Program-made: the position numbers and the translations under genes
Assembly (NCBI RefSeq): GCF_009711415.1
Contig: NZ_SMLZ01000110.1
Coordinates: 152,905-216,904 of the forward strand
DNA from: Roseibium denhamense
GTDB taxonomy: Bacteria; Pseudomonadota; Alphaproteobacteria; Rhizobiales; Stappiaceae
DNA: 64,000 bases
Direction of reading: 5' to 3'
Notes under the pieces: model-generated
The model's database searches: none
Told to the model about the DNA's origin: nothing
The model's input: only the letters and a program-made list of their open reading frames with translations
Shown here: in pieces, positions 1 to 8,199 of the stretch
How the letters are laid out: each line of letters starts with the position of its first letter
Position numbering within the stretch: the first letter of the stretch is position 1

Positions 1-207
1 CGCCGCCGCCGCGACATCCTGAAGAACATTCAAGGCTGCCTGGTCCATGGCCTGACGTTTTCCGGCGCCATCGAGGATCTCACCCTTCGACTGCAGAGAA
101 ATATCGACAACGCGCGCAGACACACCACAGTCAGTCAACTGTGTGATGAGGAAATCAGCCTCGGCCTGTTTCGTCTGCAGTGTCGCTAACACCAGAACCT
201 GCGCCAT
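1..207 (-). CDS. Tm-1-like ATP-binding (UPF0261) protein, N-terminal part only
   Basis: The gene starts at the ATG complementary to 205-207 and runs off the left edge, leaving 69 codons. The visible N-terminus (MAQVLVLATLQTKQAEADF) matches the UPF0261/Tm-1-like family, whose members open with a hydrophobic beta strand followed by a TLxTKxxE motif and then a 'vvDvS' strand; the latter is seen here as ARVVDISLQSKGE. It begins 3 bp after the stop of the upstream permease gene, so it is the last visible gene of the leftward ABC operon. In plants the family is known from the tomato Tm-1 resistance protein; bacterial members sit in catabolic operons and their reaction is largely unknown. A role in processing the imported substrate is inferred from position only. 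Confidence 0.7.
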   Translation of the reverse strand, partial: MAQVLVLATLQTKQAEADFLITQLTDCGVSARVVDISLQSKGEILDGAGKRQAMDQAALNVLQDVAAAA

Positions 208-210
208 GAC

Positions 211-1149
211 CTAGCCCTTGACCGCGCCCGCAGTCATTCCGGTGATGATCTGGCGGCTGGCAAACAGTGTGAAAATGATCGGCGGGATCGCAAGCAACAT
301 GCCGGTAGCCATGATCACACCCCATTCAACGTTGAATTCGGACATGTTGTTTACAATCAGAATGGGCACCGTTTTGGTGTTGCGGTCAGACAGGGCCGAG
401 GCCAACAAGTATTCGTTCCAGGCAATGCGGAATGTGAAGATGGCAGCAGCTGCAAGACCCGGTTTGATCAGTGGCAGCACAATCTTGAAAAAGACCTGGA
501 ATGGGCCGGCACCATCCACACGCGCCGCCTCCTCCAGAGATCGCGGCACCTGCACAATGAAGCTTTGAAGAATCCAGATCACAAACGGTAGATTCATTGC
601 GACATAAACCAGAATGATCCCGGAATGGGTGCCGGCAAGGCAAACATCGCCCCGCCCCCCGAAGGTATCCCTGATCCAGCCACCGACCATTGTCGCTTTG
701 TCGATGCAGAATTCATTGTTCCAGAGCCCGAAGACCGGCACCAGCAAAACGGCGGGCGGAACCATTCTTACCATCAGCGTTGACAGGGAGATCGTATCTC
801 GTCCCATGAAGCGGAACCGCACAAGGGCATAGGCAGCCATGCAGCCGATCACCAGCGTAATCACTGTGGACGCCAGTGCAATGATCAAGGAATTGATGAA
901 CGCTCCGCCGAACTTCAGTGAACAGAAGTCGAGATGATCAGGCTCGTACCACAACACATCACACAGCGCGGTTTCGTAATTGCGGATTGTGGGCAGAAAA
1001 AGCAAACCTGTCCGGCCCCCGATGATGTCCACGTCAAGCTTGAACGAGTTAACAAACATCAGCAGGATTGGGCCGACTGACATGAAGATCAGAGCCGCTA
1101 AAAGGGCATAGAAAGCGGGATTTTGTCGTTCGTACTGCATGCCGGTCAA
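211..1149 (-). CDS. Carbohydrate ABC transporter permease (MalG type)
   Basis: This is a 312-residue inner-membrane permease of the binding-protein-dependent transport family, one half of the transmembrane channel of a CUT1-type sugar or polyol importer. The EAA loop that docks on the ATPase is visible as EEAARVDGAGPFQVFFKIVLP around residues 205-225, and hydrophobic segments surround it (near residues 13-35, 85-110, 175-200 and 280-300). A TTG start at 1149 overlaps the stop of the partner permease by 4 bp; an in-frame ATG at 1140 is an alternative. A stretch after TM1 (residues 50-80) is longer than usual and carries several Cys residues (CDVLWY, DFCSLKF), which suggests an extended periplasmic loop. 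It works with the permease, binding protein and ATPase encoded just upstream. Confidence 0.93.
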   Translation of the reverse strand: MTGMQYERQNPAFYALLAALIFMSVGPILLMFVNSFKLDVDIIGGRTGLLFLPTIRNYETALCDVLWYEPDHLDFCSLKFGGAFINSLIIALASTVITLVIGCMAAYALVRFRFMGRDTISLSTLMVRMVPPAVLLVPVFGLWNNEFCIDKATMVGGWIRDTFGGRGDVCLAGTHSGIILVYVAMNLPFVIWILQSFIVQVPRSLEEAARVDGAGPFQVFFKIVLPLIKPGLAAAAIFTFRIAWNEYLLASALSDRNTKTVPILIVNNMSEFNVEWGVIMATGMLLAIPPIIFTLFASRQIITGMTAGAVKG

Positions 1150-2054
1150 TCTTCCTGAATTTGCCTGGCCGCGCGTTGGGCACGGGCCTCTTGCAGGCGT
1201 GTGATTGCGAACATTGCGACTGTCAGCAATAAGAGCAGCATCAACAGATAGTTCGACATCGCTGCAGCGACCCCAAGCTCCCTGAACTCTGTGGCCGTGC
1301 GGGATATCCGCAACGCGACAATTTCGGTCGACAAGCCCGGTCCACCCTCGGTCATGACGAGGATCACCTCCAGCACCTTGAAAGCATCAATCAATCGCAG
1401 GAGCCCGGTGACGATTAGAACCGGCATCATCAACGGCAGCTTGATGTGGATGATTTGCTGCCAGGCAGTCGCGCCATCAATACGGGCCGCTTCCAGGGCA
1501 GACCTTGGCAGCGACTGGAGCGCGGCAAGGGCAAGGATGAAAATGAAAGGGGTCCATTGCCATACATCGGCAATTATCACGGAAAGGAGGGCGTTTTGGC
1601 CCAGCCAATCGATCCCGTCGAACCCCCAGGACTTCAACATCGTGTTAAACGTGCCAACTGTTGGGTGGTACATGTAGCGCCACATCAGGCCGACCACGAC
1701 CGGGGCGATCATCATCGGCAGGATGAAAAGCGTCCGCAAGACAGACATGCCGCGGATGTTGCGATCCAACAGCAGCGCCAAACCGACACCGAGGACCATC
1801 TCGGCAGCGACAACAACAAAAGCAAACGTTAGGGTAACGGAAAGGCTTTCGCGAAAGGCAGGATCGAAAAACAAGGTGATGTAGTTCTTCAAGCCAACGA
1901 ATTCGCTTTCGCCGATACTCTGGCTTGGGTTCCAATCCCGGAACGATCCGTAAATCATGTACCCGAGCGGATAGAGCAGCGCGATGGCCATGATTATGGC
2001 AGCCGGCGCCATGAACATGTATGGCGTAGCCCGATTGAGGGTTTGCGCACGCAA
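1146..2054 (-). CDS. Carbohydrate ABC transporter permease (MalF type)
   Basis: A 302-residue membrane protein with about six predicted transmembrane segments and a typical EAA loop (LEAARIDGATAWQQIIHIKLP, about residues 187-207), followed by the LLRLIDAFKVLEVILVMTEGGPG region conserved in MalF/UgpA-type permeases. The start is TTG at 2054, chosen because GGAG lies 8 nt upstream in the transcript and no ATG or GTG gives the expected short cytoplasmic N-terminus. It pairs with the MalG-type permease through a 4-bp translational overlap. The substrate cannot be read from the sequence; the regulon with an FGGY kinase and class II aldolase argues for a sugar, sugar acid or polyol. Confidence 0.93.
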   Translation of the reverse strand: MRAQTLNRATPYMFMAPAAIIMAIALLYPLGYMIYGSFRDWNPSQSIGESEFVGLKNYITLFFDPAFRESLSVTLTFAFVVVAAEMVLGVGLALLLDRNIRGMSVLRTLFILPMMIAPVVVGLMWRYMYHPTVGTFNTMLKSWGFDGIDWLGQNALLSVIIADVWQWTPFIFILALAALQSLPRSALEAARIDGATAWQQIIHIKLPLMMPVLIVTGLLRLIDAFKVLEVILVMTEGGPGLSTEIVALRISRTATEFRELGVAAAMSNYLLMLLLLLTVAMFAITRLQEARAQRAARQIQED

Positions 2055-2125
2055 GATGATCGCTCCGAAACTGAATAAAGGGTGCGCAGCCCGAAGGGGA
2101 AACCGGGCTGCGCGGGTGGTGGAGC

Positions 2126-3454
2126 TTACTGCCAGGTGTAATAACCGGCTTCGTCCATCACAGCTTTTGTTCGCTCGGCCACACCGTCAAGCGCTTCTTG
2201 TACATCCAGGTCTTCGGTCAGGACCTTGGACAATGTGGTCCCGAGATCCGCATTGATCTTGCCCCATACCGGGATGATCGGACGCCAATCCGGATCCGCA
2301 TGTTTCAGAGCTTCCCCGAATGTCCCCATGTGTGGAAACTTCTCATTGACGTCAGGATCTGCGTGCGTGGAGAAGCGCGATGGATTGCCACCCTGCATGG
2401 CAACCAGCTTGTCACCATGCTTTGACGTCAACCATTGCATCAACAGGAAGGCTGCTTCCTTGTGTTCTGCGTTTTTGGGGATACCGATACCGAAACCACC
2501 GGTCTGCGAGCCACGGCGCACGCCCATCGGATGCATCGCCCAGCCGACTTTGCCAACCACCTGGCTCTTGGCTGGGTCATTGATCTGACCTGCCACCACG
2601 GTGGTGTCCAGGAACATCGCCGTGTCACCGTTCAGGAAGGACCCAAGAGCCTCGCCAAAGCCGAAGGAAGCTGCGCCCTCGGGGCCGCAATCCACGATCG
2701 TCTTCAATGCATTTGCCGCCTGGACCCCGGCTTCATTGTTCACGATTGGATTCCATTGATCGTCAAAGATCCGGCCGCCGAGCGGAGCAAGATGAAGCAG
2801 AAACGCATGCGAGGCGTGGTGACCGGATGCCGCACGCGAGGACAATCCCCCCATACCCGGTTCCAGTTCAGGGATCTTGCACGCGATCTCAAGAAGTTCC
2901 TCATATGTTTCGGGCACCTTGAGACCGTGCTTGTCGAAGATATCCTTTCGGTATCCGAGGACAGATGTTTCTGATCCATATGGAATACCAAAAAGCGACC
3001 CCGTCTTACCTTCTAGATAGCCCTTGTTGCCGCCGGCGAAACCGATGTTGTAGACATAGCCGTCAATCAGATCGTCGGCATCGTATGCCGGATCAGCAAG
3101 TTTCGGGTTCATGAAATAGCGCGCCAAATTTTCAAGCTGGTCCGCATAGACATAATCGGCTTTCGAGAACACCACGTAGGCAATCAGATCATATTCGCCC
3201 TCATCTTGCGCCAGTTCGAGGGTTTGGCGCTCCCGCATCTTGAGGTAAGGCAGTTGGTCAACTTCAACCTCGATGCCGGTTTCCTTTGTGAACTCCGGTA
3301 GGATTTTCATCACAGCATCAAAATGGGGGTGCGCAGGAAAATTCACGATCAGGGTTTCACCTGCGTATTCCTCGTAAGGATTGGCCAGCGTAGCCGTTGT
3401 AAGGGCGAGCGCTGACACGACGCCAAGAGACGCCTGTCTTAAGACTTTCAACAT
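2126..3454 (-). CDS. ABC transporter extracellular solute-binding protein (family 1)
   Basis: A 442-residue periplasmic binding protein. Residues 1-24 form a Sec signal peptide ending in ALTTATLA-N, and the mature part has the family 1 solute-binding layout (ETLIVNFPAHPHFDAVMKIL, later GIGIPKNAEHKEAAFLLMQWL). A GGAGG ribosome-binding site lies 7 nt before the ATG. It lies between the ATPase gene (33 bp upstream) and the two permease genes (71 bp downstream), completing a CUT1-type importer. It captures the substrate outside the inner membrane and delivers it to the two permeases. Family resemblance alone does not fix the ligand. Confidence 0.93.
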   Translation of the reverse strand: MLKVLRQASLGVVSALALTTATLANPYEEYAGETLIVNFPAHPHFDAVMKILPEFTKETGIEVEVDQLPYLKMRERQTLELAQDEGEYDLIAYVVFSKADYVYADQLENLARYFMNPKLADPAYDADDLIDGYVYNIGFAGGNKGYLEGKTGSLFGIPYGSETSVLGYRKDIFDKHGLKVPETYEELLEIACKIPELEPGMGGLSSRAASGHHASHAFLLHLAPLGGRIFDDQWNPIVNNEAGVQAANALKTIVDCGPEGAASFGFGEALGSFLNGDTAMFLDTTVVAGQINDPAKSQVVGKVGWAMHPMGVRRGSQTGGFGIGIPKNAEHKEAAFLLMQWLTSKHGDKLVAMQGGNPSRFSTHADPDVNEKFPHMGTFGEALKHADPDWRPIIPVWGKINADLGTTLSKVLTEDLDVQEALDGVAERTKAVMDEAGYYTWQ

Positions 3455-3487
3455 TGGAGTTCCTCCCGTTCGGCTCCATTGCGGGCG

Positions 3488-4573
3488 CTACAGCGCCGTT
3501 CCTGTTTTGCGGTCAAACAGATGAATGCCCTCAGGTCTGACCGCAAACCTGAGTGTCTCCCCCAACGCGATCGGTGTTTCCGATTTTAACTCCACCGTGA
3601 CGCTGGCCTGGCCGCAAACGCACAAGAGAACTGATTGTGCGCCAACATATTCTGAAACGATCACCTCCAGATCGAGGCCAAGACCTGGCGGCGCATCCGG
3701 GGCGTAACTGAGATCTGACGGGCGAATGCCAAGGGTGACCGCCTTATCAGACTGATCAAGGGCATGGGCCTTTTCCGCCGGAATGGCGATCCGAAACCCC
3801 TCACCCACAGCATAGAGCGTGCCATCCAGATCAATCAGTTCGGAATCCAGGAAGTTCATCGGCGGCGAGCCCAGGAACCCCGCGACAAACTTGTTTGCGG
3901 GGTGCTTGAAAAGCTCTTCCGGAGATCCTTGTTGCTGGATGTAGCCGTCGCTCATCACAACGATCCGATCCGCAAGTGTCATCGCCTCGATCTGATCATG
4001 GGTGACATAGATCATATTTTTTTGGACCCGTTGCCGCATGATCGCCAATTCGGCGCGCATCTGCCCCCTCAGCTTGGCATCAAGGTTCGACAACGGTTCG
4101 TCGAACAGAAAAATCTCGCTGTCCTTTGCGAGCGCCCGCGCCATTGCAACCCGTTGCCTTTGACCTCCCGAAAGCGCTCCGGGCTTGCGCTGCAGATAGT
4201 CGGTGAGACCAACAATTTCGGCGACTTCCTTGACCTTGGCCTTGATCTCCTCTTTCGGCCTTTTTTGAAGGCGCAGCGCAAAAGAAATGTTGTGAGCAAC
4301 ATCCATGTGCGGGTAGAGCGCATAGTCCTGAAAGACCATTGCCAGACCGCGATCTTTCGGCTCCAACTGACTGACTGGCTGGTCACCGAAAAAGATCTCG
4401 CCGTCCGAAACCGTTTCCAGACCCGCGATCATCCGCAAGGTTGTGGACTTTCCACATCCAGAAGGGCCGACAAGAACCGTGAACTCGTTCTCCGCCATTT
4501 GTAAGTCTATTCCGTGCAGAACCTCTAGGTGGCCGTAGCGCTTGACGAGGTTCTGTAAGCGAATTTGCGGCAT
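3488..4573 (-). CDS. Carbohydrate ABC transporter ATP-binding protein (UgpC/MalK type)
   Basis: A 361-residue cytoplasmic ATPase that energises the importer. Visible motifs are Walker A GPSGCGKST (about residues 36-44), Q-loop VFQDYALYPHM, signature LSGGQRQR, Walker B EIFLFDEPLSNLDAKLR and the switch His in YVTHDQIEAMTLADR. A C-terminal TOBE/OB-fold region (VTLGIRPSDL and later RFAVRPEGIHLFD) places it with MalK/UgpC proteins. GGAGG is 9 nt before the ATG. This is the first gene of the leftward operon; two copies of the TATGCAAA-type motif lie about 30-65 bp upstream of its start, in the divergent promoter region shared with the GntR gene. Confidence 0.95.
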   Translation of the reverse strand: MPQIRLQNLVKRYGHLEVLHGIDLQMAENEFTVLVGPSGCGKSTTLRMIAGLETVSDGEIFFGDQPVSQLEPKDRGLAMVFQDYALYPHMDVAHNISFALRLQKRPKEEIKAKVKEVAEIVGLTDYLQRKPGALSGGQRQRVAMARALAKDSEIFLFDEPLSNLDAKLRGQMRAELAIMRQRVQKNMIYVTHDQIEAMTLADRIVVMSDGYIQQQGSPEELFKHPANKFVAGFLGSPPMNFLDSELIDLDGTLYAVGEGFRIAIPAEKAHALDQSDKAVTLGIRPSDLSYAPDAPPGLGLDLEVIVSEYVGAQSVLLCVCGQASVTVELKSETPIALGETLRFAVRPEGIHLFDRKTGTAL

Positions 4574-4603
4574 AAATGGACGCCTCCTACGTTCGGGATA
4601 CTA

Positions 4604-4637
4604 TTTTGTATGCAAATCAATTTGTAAATATGCAAAA
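4604..4637. promoter_or_regulatory. Putative GntR operator pair in the divergent promoter
   Basis: TTTTGTATGCAAAT at 4604-4617 and a half-matching copy, TATGCAAAA, within 4624-4637 lie between the ABC operon and the GntR regulator gene. The same motif recurs twice at 5388-5420 in front of the second operon, one copy being a perfect 14-bp palindrome. Repetition in exactly the two promoters that flank a GntR/FCD gene makes these its most likely binding sites. FCD-type GntR proteins generally bind short AT-rich palindromes as dimers. Binding itself is inferred. Confidence 0.65.
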
Positions 4638-4667
4638 TAGGTTTTTTTTGTAATATAGTGTCACTCG

Positions 4668-5360
4668 ATGTTCGCGGAAGACGGAATGCAAAGCATGCTA
4701 ACAGGCTCGACAAACACAGAGAACAAGCAGTCAGTTTCGGCCGTACAACGCATTGAGCGCGGCCTGCTGGAGGAGATCGGAGCAGGTGAACTCGCCCCGG
4801 GACAGCGGCTTGATGAAGCCGGCCTTGCGAGCCGGTTTGGCGCTTCCCGCACGCCTGTGCGGGAAGCGCTTTCAAGATTGACCGCTCAAGGCGTCCTGGT
4901 TCAGGGGGAAAAGCGCGGCGTGTTCGTGGCGGAATACAGCCGTGAACAGCTAAGCCAGATGTTTGAGGCCATGCATGAAATAGAAGCCGCCTGCGCAAGG
5001 ATCGTTGCCCAAAGACTTGATTTTTTGTCCAGATCTGAAATCGAAGCGGCTCAAGCAGGCTGCGTGAAAGCCGCTGAGGCGGGCGACCGCACAGAATACC
5101 TTAGAGCAAATGAAGCCTTCCATCAGGCCATCTACAAGGCCACGGGCAACCCCTATATGGCAGAAATCGCATCGGAGTTTCGGCAAAGAACCGGCCCCTT
5201 CCGCGCAAAGAAATTCGCCAGCCGCGAAGACCTCCTCTCCTCCGCCCAAAGCCATCAGGCACTTTTGGACAGCATTTTCTCCAAAGACGCGGCGGCCGCA
5301 TCGAAAAGCATGCGGGACCACATGGCCGTGAGCTTTCTAGAGACCCTGAAAGCAAACTGA
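4668..5360 (+). CDS. GntR-family transcriptional regulator, FCD (FadR-like) type
   Basis: A 230-residue DNA-binding repressor or activator. The N-terminal winged helix spans about residues 22-92, with the GntR signature PGQRLDEAGLASRFGASRTPVREAL. The C-terminal all-helical FCD ligand domain follows, with metal- or ligand-binding residues of the type seen in LRANEAFHQAIYKATGNPYM and a His in AQSHQALLDSIFSKD. The ATG at 4668 gives a slightly long N-terminus; ATG at 4686, preceded by GGAAGACGG, is an equally good start. It lies divergent to the ABC operon and 86 bp before the MBL-fold gene, with palindromic sites on both sides, so it very probably controls both operons in response to a pathway intermediate. 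Confidence 0.92.
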   Translation: MFAEDGMQSMLTGSTNTENKQSVSAVQRIERGLLEEIGAGELAPGQRLDEAGLASRFGASRTPVREALSRLTAQGVLVQGEKRGVFVAEYSREQLSQMFEAMHEIEAACARIVAQRLDFLSRSEIEAAQAGCVKAAEAGDRTEYLRANEAFHQAIYKATGNPYMAEIASEFRQRTGPFRAKKFASREDLLSSAQSHQALLDSIFSKDAAAASKSMRDHMAVSFLETLKAN

Positions 5361-5387
5361 CACCTCCAAGAAGAACTTTGCTCTTGC

Positions 5388-5420
5388 TTTTGCATGCAAA
5401 ACATATTTTTGTATGCAAAA
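5388..5420. promoter_or_regulatory. Putative GntR operators before the MBL-HAD-aldolase-kinase operon
   Basis: TTTTGCATGCAAAA at 5388-5401 is a perfect 14-bp palindrome, and TTTTGTATGCAAAA at 5407-5420 is a second copy differing by one base; the centres are 19 bp apart, close to two helical turns. They lie 27-59 bp upstream of the MBL-fold start codon. The same motif is found in the divergent promoter at 4604-4637. The spacing suggests two dimers binding the same face of the DNA over or next to the promoter. Confidence 0.7.
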
Positions 5421-5446
5421 TAACAACCTCTTGTTGGGAGAAGCCG

Positions 5447-6379
5447 ATGGGCGTTGCCGAGACAAAAATCTACCCGATCAACACCGGATGGCTCCACGGC
5501 GATCTGGGCACCTACATTTTCTGGAAGGGACCCGCCGGCAGGAAGAAATGGCAACCCGTTTTCTGTCATTACGTCGACACCGGCGAACACAAGATCCTCA
5601 TTGATACCGGGTTGCCGGATCAGGAGCGGGCGAGCAAATATCACCACAACTGTGAGAAACGCGGATGTCTGCAGGTGCACGAACACCTTGAACAAAAGCT
5701 TGGTGTACATCCGGACGAAATCGATGCAATCGTCTTCACCCATCTGCATTGGGACCACGTGCAGAATATGAAGGAATTCAAAAACGCCCGATACATCGCC
5801 CCAAAGGCCGAAATCGAAATGGCTTATAACCCTCTCCCGCTTTATTACCGCACCTATGAATGCGGGATCCTAGGGATAGAACCGGCCTATGCCGGCTGCG
5901 TTTTCGAGGCCGTTGCAGATGAATGCGAAGTCCTTCCTGGAATCACAATGTTTCATACGCCTGGGCACTCTGTTGGGCATATGGCGGTCAGCGTTGCGAC
6001 CACCGCAGGCGACATCGTGGTGTGTGGCGACGCTATTTTTGAAGAACGGAACCTGGAACCGAATCCGGCCGAGAAATGGCGGTATTGGGTACCAGCGCGT
6101 TTTGTGAATTCGGTCGAAGGCTGGAAATCGGTCGAAGAACTCGACAAGCGCGCCGACTATGTCCTCCCCTGTCATGATTATGAGGCAAACGCCAGATCCG
6201 ACGTTTTCCCTTACGCGGGCATGCCTTTGCGGAAGCGGCGTCAGGTTATCCCTGGCTACCAGTTCTATTTTGGCGACATGCCATCAGGGGCTGCACAAAA
6301 AGAAGCCACCGCTATGAAACCGGAAGACGTGGAGGCCTACATTTCGGGCTTGGCCAAACCCGAGGACATGGAAGACTGA
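5447..6379 (+). CDS. MBL-fold metallo-hydrolase, lactonase-like
   Basis: A 310-residue metallo-beta-lactamase-fold hydrolase. The zinc-binding HxHxDH motif is HLHWDH at residues 99-104; further ligands are expected in TPGHSVGH and CGDAIF, and near the C-terminus in LPCHDYEA. The overall pattern resembles N-acyl-homoserine-lactonase-family proteins, which open lactone rings. The start is set at 5447 because GGGAG lies 6 nt upstream and both operator copies lie before it; upstream in-frame codons would run through the operators. As first gene of an operon with HAD phosphatase, aldolase and sugar kinase genes, it more plausibly hydrolyses a sugar lactone than a quorum signal. The substrate is inferred. 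Confidence 0.85.
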   Translation: MGVAETKIYPINTGWLHGDLGTYIFWKGPAGRKKWQPVFCHYVDTGEHKILIDTGLPDQERASKYHHNCEKRGCLQVHEHLEQKLGVHPDEIDAIVFTHLHWDHVQNMKEFKNARYIAPKAEIEMAYNPLPLYYRTYECGILGIEPAYAGCVFEAVADECEVLPGITMFHTPGHSVGHMAVSVATTAGDIVVCGDAIFEERNLEPNPAEKWRYWVPARFVNSVEGWKSVEELDKRADYVLPCHDYEANARSDVFPYAGMPLRKRRQVIPGYQFYFGDMPSGAAQKEATAMKPEDVEAYISGLAKPEDMED

Positions 6380-6385
6380 GCGCGG

Positions 6386-7225
6386 ATGACCCAAGTCATC
6401 AAATCCCTTTCGGAGATTGCGTCGGACTATGATGCGATTGTTCTGGACCAGTGGGGCGTATTGCATGACGGGAGCGCGGCCTATCCGGGCACGGCCGCAG
6501 CCCTCAAGCACCTTATGGCACGAGGGACCCGGCTTGCAGTTCTGTCGAACTCCGGCAAACGGGCAGCTCCCAACCGGGCCCGCATCGCCGCCATGGGATT
6601 CCCCAGCGGGCTGTTTGACTGTGTCATGACGAGCGGCGAAGCCCTTTGGAGGGACATCGCGAATGGCACGATTTCCGAACGCCGCTTTTTCCCGGTGGAA
6701 CGGACGGCGGGCGACGCCAGCGCGTGGGCAACGGACCTTGCTATTGACCTAACGCCGGATCTGAATTCTGCAGAAGCCGTGTTGTTGATGGGGCTACCGG
6801 ATGGCACCAACCTGTCGGATTGGCAACCACTGTTGGAAGAGGCCGCAAGCCGGCACCTGCGCATCTATTGCTCCAATCCGGACAAGGCCAGCCCGAGAGC
6901 CGGCGGCCAGACCGTCATGTCTCCCGGAGCTCTTGCAGATGTCTACACCGCTGCCGGAGGTGATGTCGTTTTCTACGGAAAACCGTTCAAGCCCGTATTT
7001 GCTTCTTTGGCACAAGCACTCGGTACGGATCGATTGCTCATGGTTGGCGACAGTCTGGAGCATGACATTGCCGGAGCAGACGCTGCCGGATGGGACAGCG
7101 TGTTGATCCAGGGCGGTTTATATGCCGCTGACTTTTCGACCGGAGATACAGACACAACACTCGCCAGGTTATGTGCTGAAAAAAGCGCCCCGTTTCCGAC
7201 CTACAGACTGGAGGTCCTCCGATGA
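6386..7225 (+). CDS. HAD-superfamily class IIA phosphatase-like hydrolase
   Basis: A 279-residue protein of the HAD-IIA group (NagD-like; TIGR01459-type). Motif I is seen as AIVLDQWGVLHDG, where the nucleophile aspartate is D in VLDQWG; motif II is LAVLSNSGK; the motif III lysine is probably in FYGKPFKPVF; motif IV is MVGDSLEHDIAGADAAG. These motifs fit a cytoplasmic sugar-phosphate phosphatase. It begins 6 bp after the MBL-fold gene and overlaps the aldolase gene by 4 bp (ATGA), so the operon is translationally coupled. In the pathway it could remove a phosphate or act in overflow control; the substrate is unknown. Confidence 0.85.
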   Translation: MTQVIKSLSEIASDYDAIVLDQWGVLHDGSAAYPGTAAALKHLMARGTRLAVLSNSGKRAAPNRARIAAMGFPSGLFDCVMTSGEALWRDIANGTISERRFFPVERTAGDASAWATDLAIDLTPDLNSAEAVLLMGLPDGTNLSDWQPLLEEAASRHLRIYCSNPDKASPRAGGQTVMSPGALADVYTAAGGDVVFYGKPFKPVFASLAQALGTDRLLMVGDSLEHDIAGADAAGWDSVLIQGGLYAADFSTGDTDTTLARLCAEKSAPFPTYRLEVLR

Positions 7226-8199
7226 ACGGAACAATGCCCGAACTTCTGACACCTGCGTTTCGCGCATTGTCCGCCCGGCTGGGACAAGATCCGCTTCAAG
7301 TTCAAGGCCCAGGCGGCAACACCTCGATCAAGTCCGGGGCTGTCATGTGGATCAAAGCGTCGGGCACAGAACTTGCGAACGCGGAAACAGCGGATATTTT
7401 CGTCGCCGTCAACCGAACCGCGGCCCTCTCAGAGGCACATGAAATCTACGGAGACGGAAGCTGCAAATCGACCATACTGGACCCGGCGCTCAAACTGAGG
7501 CCGTCGATTGAGACAACCTTCCACGCAGCATTGGATCACGCGGTGGTCGCGCACACGCATTCGGTGGCAACAATCACCCATGCGATCAGTCCGGAAGGGC
7601 GGATGGTGCTTGCAGACAAGCTGGCTGACATGCCCTTCGTCACGGTTCCATATGCAAAACCCGGCTTACCGCTGACGCGGGAAATCCTGGCAAGAATAAA
7701 GCCGGAAACACAAATAGTGGTGCTGCAAAATCATGGGTTGATTGTATGCGGAAAAAGCGTGGACGCGGTCAGCGACCTCCTACAAGAGGTTGAAAACCGG
7801 TTGGCGATGCCACCGCTCAAACACAAGACTGCAGATCCCGCCAATCCGGCACCAGAAGGGTTTGTTTGGTCTGAAGAGAGCTGGATTGCCTTCGATCCGC
7901 AAATTGCCGATCTGGCACTTACCGGTACGTACTACCCGGACCATGTGGTGTTTCTCGGTCCGGCGCTGCCTGTCCGCGACCATGACGGTGCTCCGCCAGC
8001 AATCTTGATCAAGGGACAAGGAATACTTATCCGCAAAGATGCAACGAGCTCTCAAAAGGCAATGTTACGCTGCCTGTCAGATGTTCTCGCTCGCCTGCCC
8101 GCAGATTGGACTGTGGATCCGATTGGCCCGGACGCAGAGGCGGAATTGCTCAATTGGGATGCCGAGAAATACCGCCAGGCGCTTGCGGAGCAACGCTGA
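7222..8199 (+). CDS. Class II aldolase/adducin-family protein
   Basis: A 325-residue protein of the class II aldolase/adducin family, which includes L-fuculose-1-phosphate aldolase and L-ribulose-5-phosphate 4-epimerase. Family marks are GPGGNTSIKSGAVMWIKASGTEL near the N-terminus, the zinc-binding HTHS (VVAHTHSVATITHA, about residues 110-115) and VLQNHGLIVCG. It is about 100 residues longer than the standard aldolase; the extra C-terminal half (about residues 220-325) is typical of a bifunctional or uncharacterised subfamily. It overlaps the HAD gene by 4 bp and the kinase gene by 1 bp. It is expected to cleave or epimerise the phosphorylated sugar made by the kinase. Confidence 0.88.
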   Translation: MNGTMPELLTPAFRALSARLGQDPLQVQGPGGNTSIKSGAVMWIKASGTELANAETADIFVAVNRTAALSEAHEIYGDGSCKSTILDPALKLRPSIETTFHAALDHAVVAHTHSVATITHAISPEGRMVLADKLADMPFVTVPYAKPGLPLTREILARIKPETQIVVLQNHGLIVCGKSVDAVSDLLQEVENRLAMPPLKHKTADPANPAPEGFVWSEESWIAFDPQIADLALTGTYYPDHVVFLGPALPVRDHDGAPPAILIKGQGILIRKDATSSQKAMLRCLSDVLARLPADWTVDPIGPDAEAELLNWDAEKYRQALAEQR

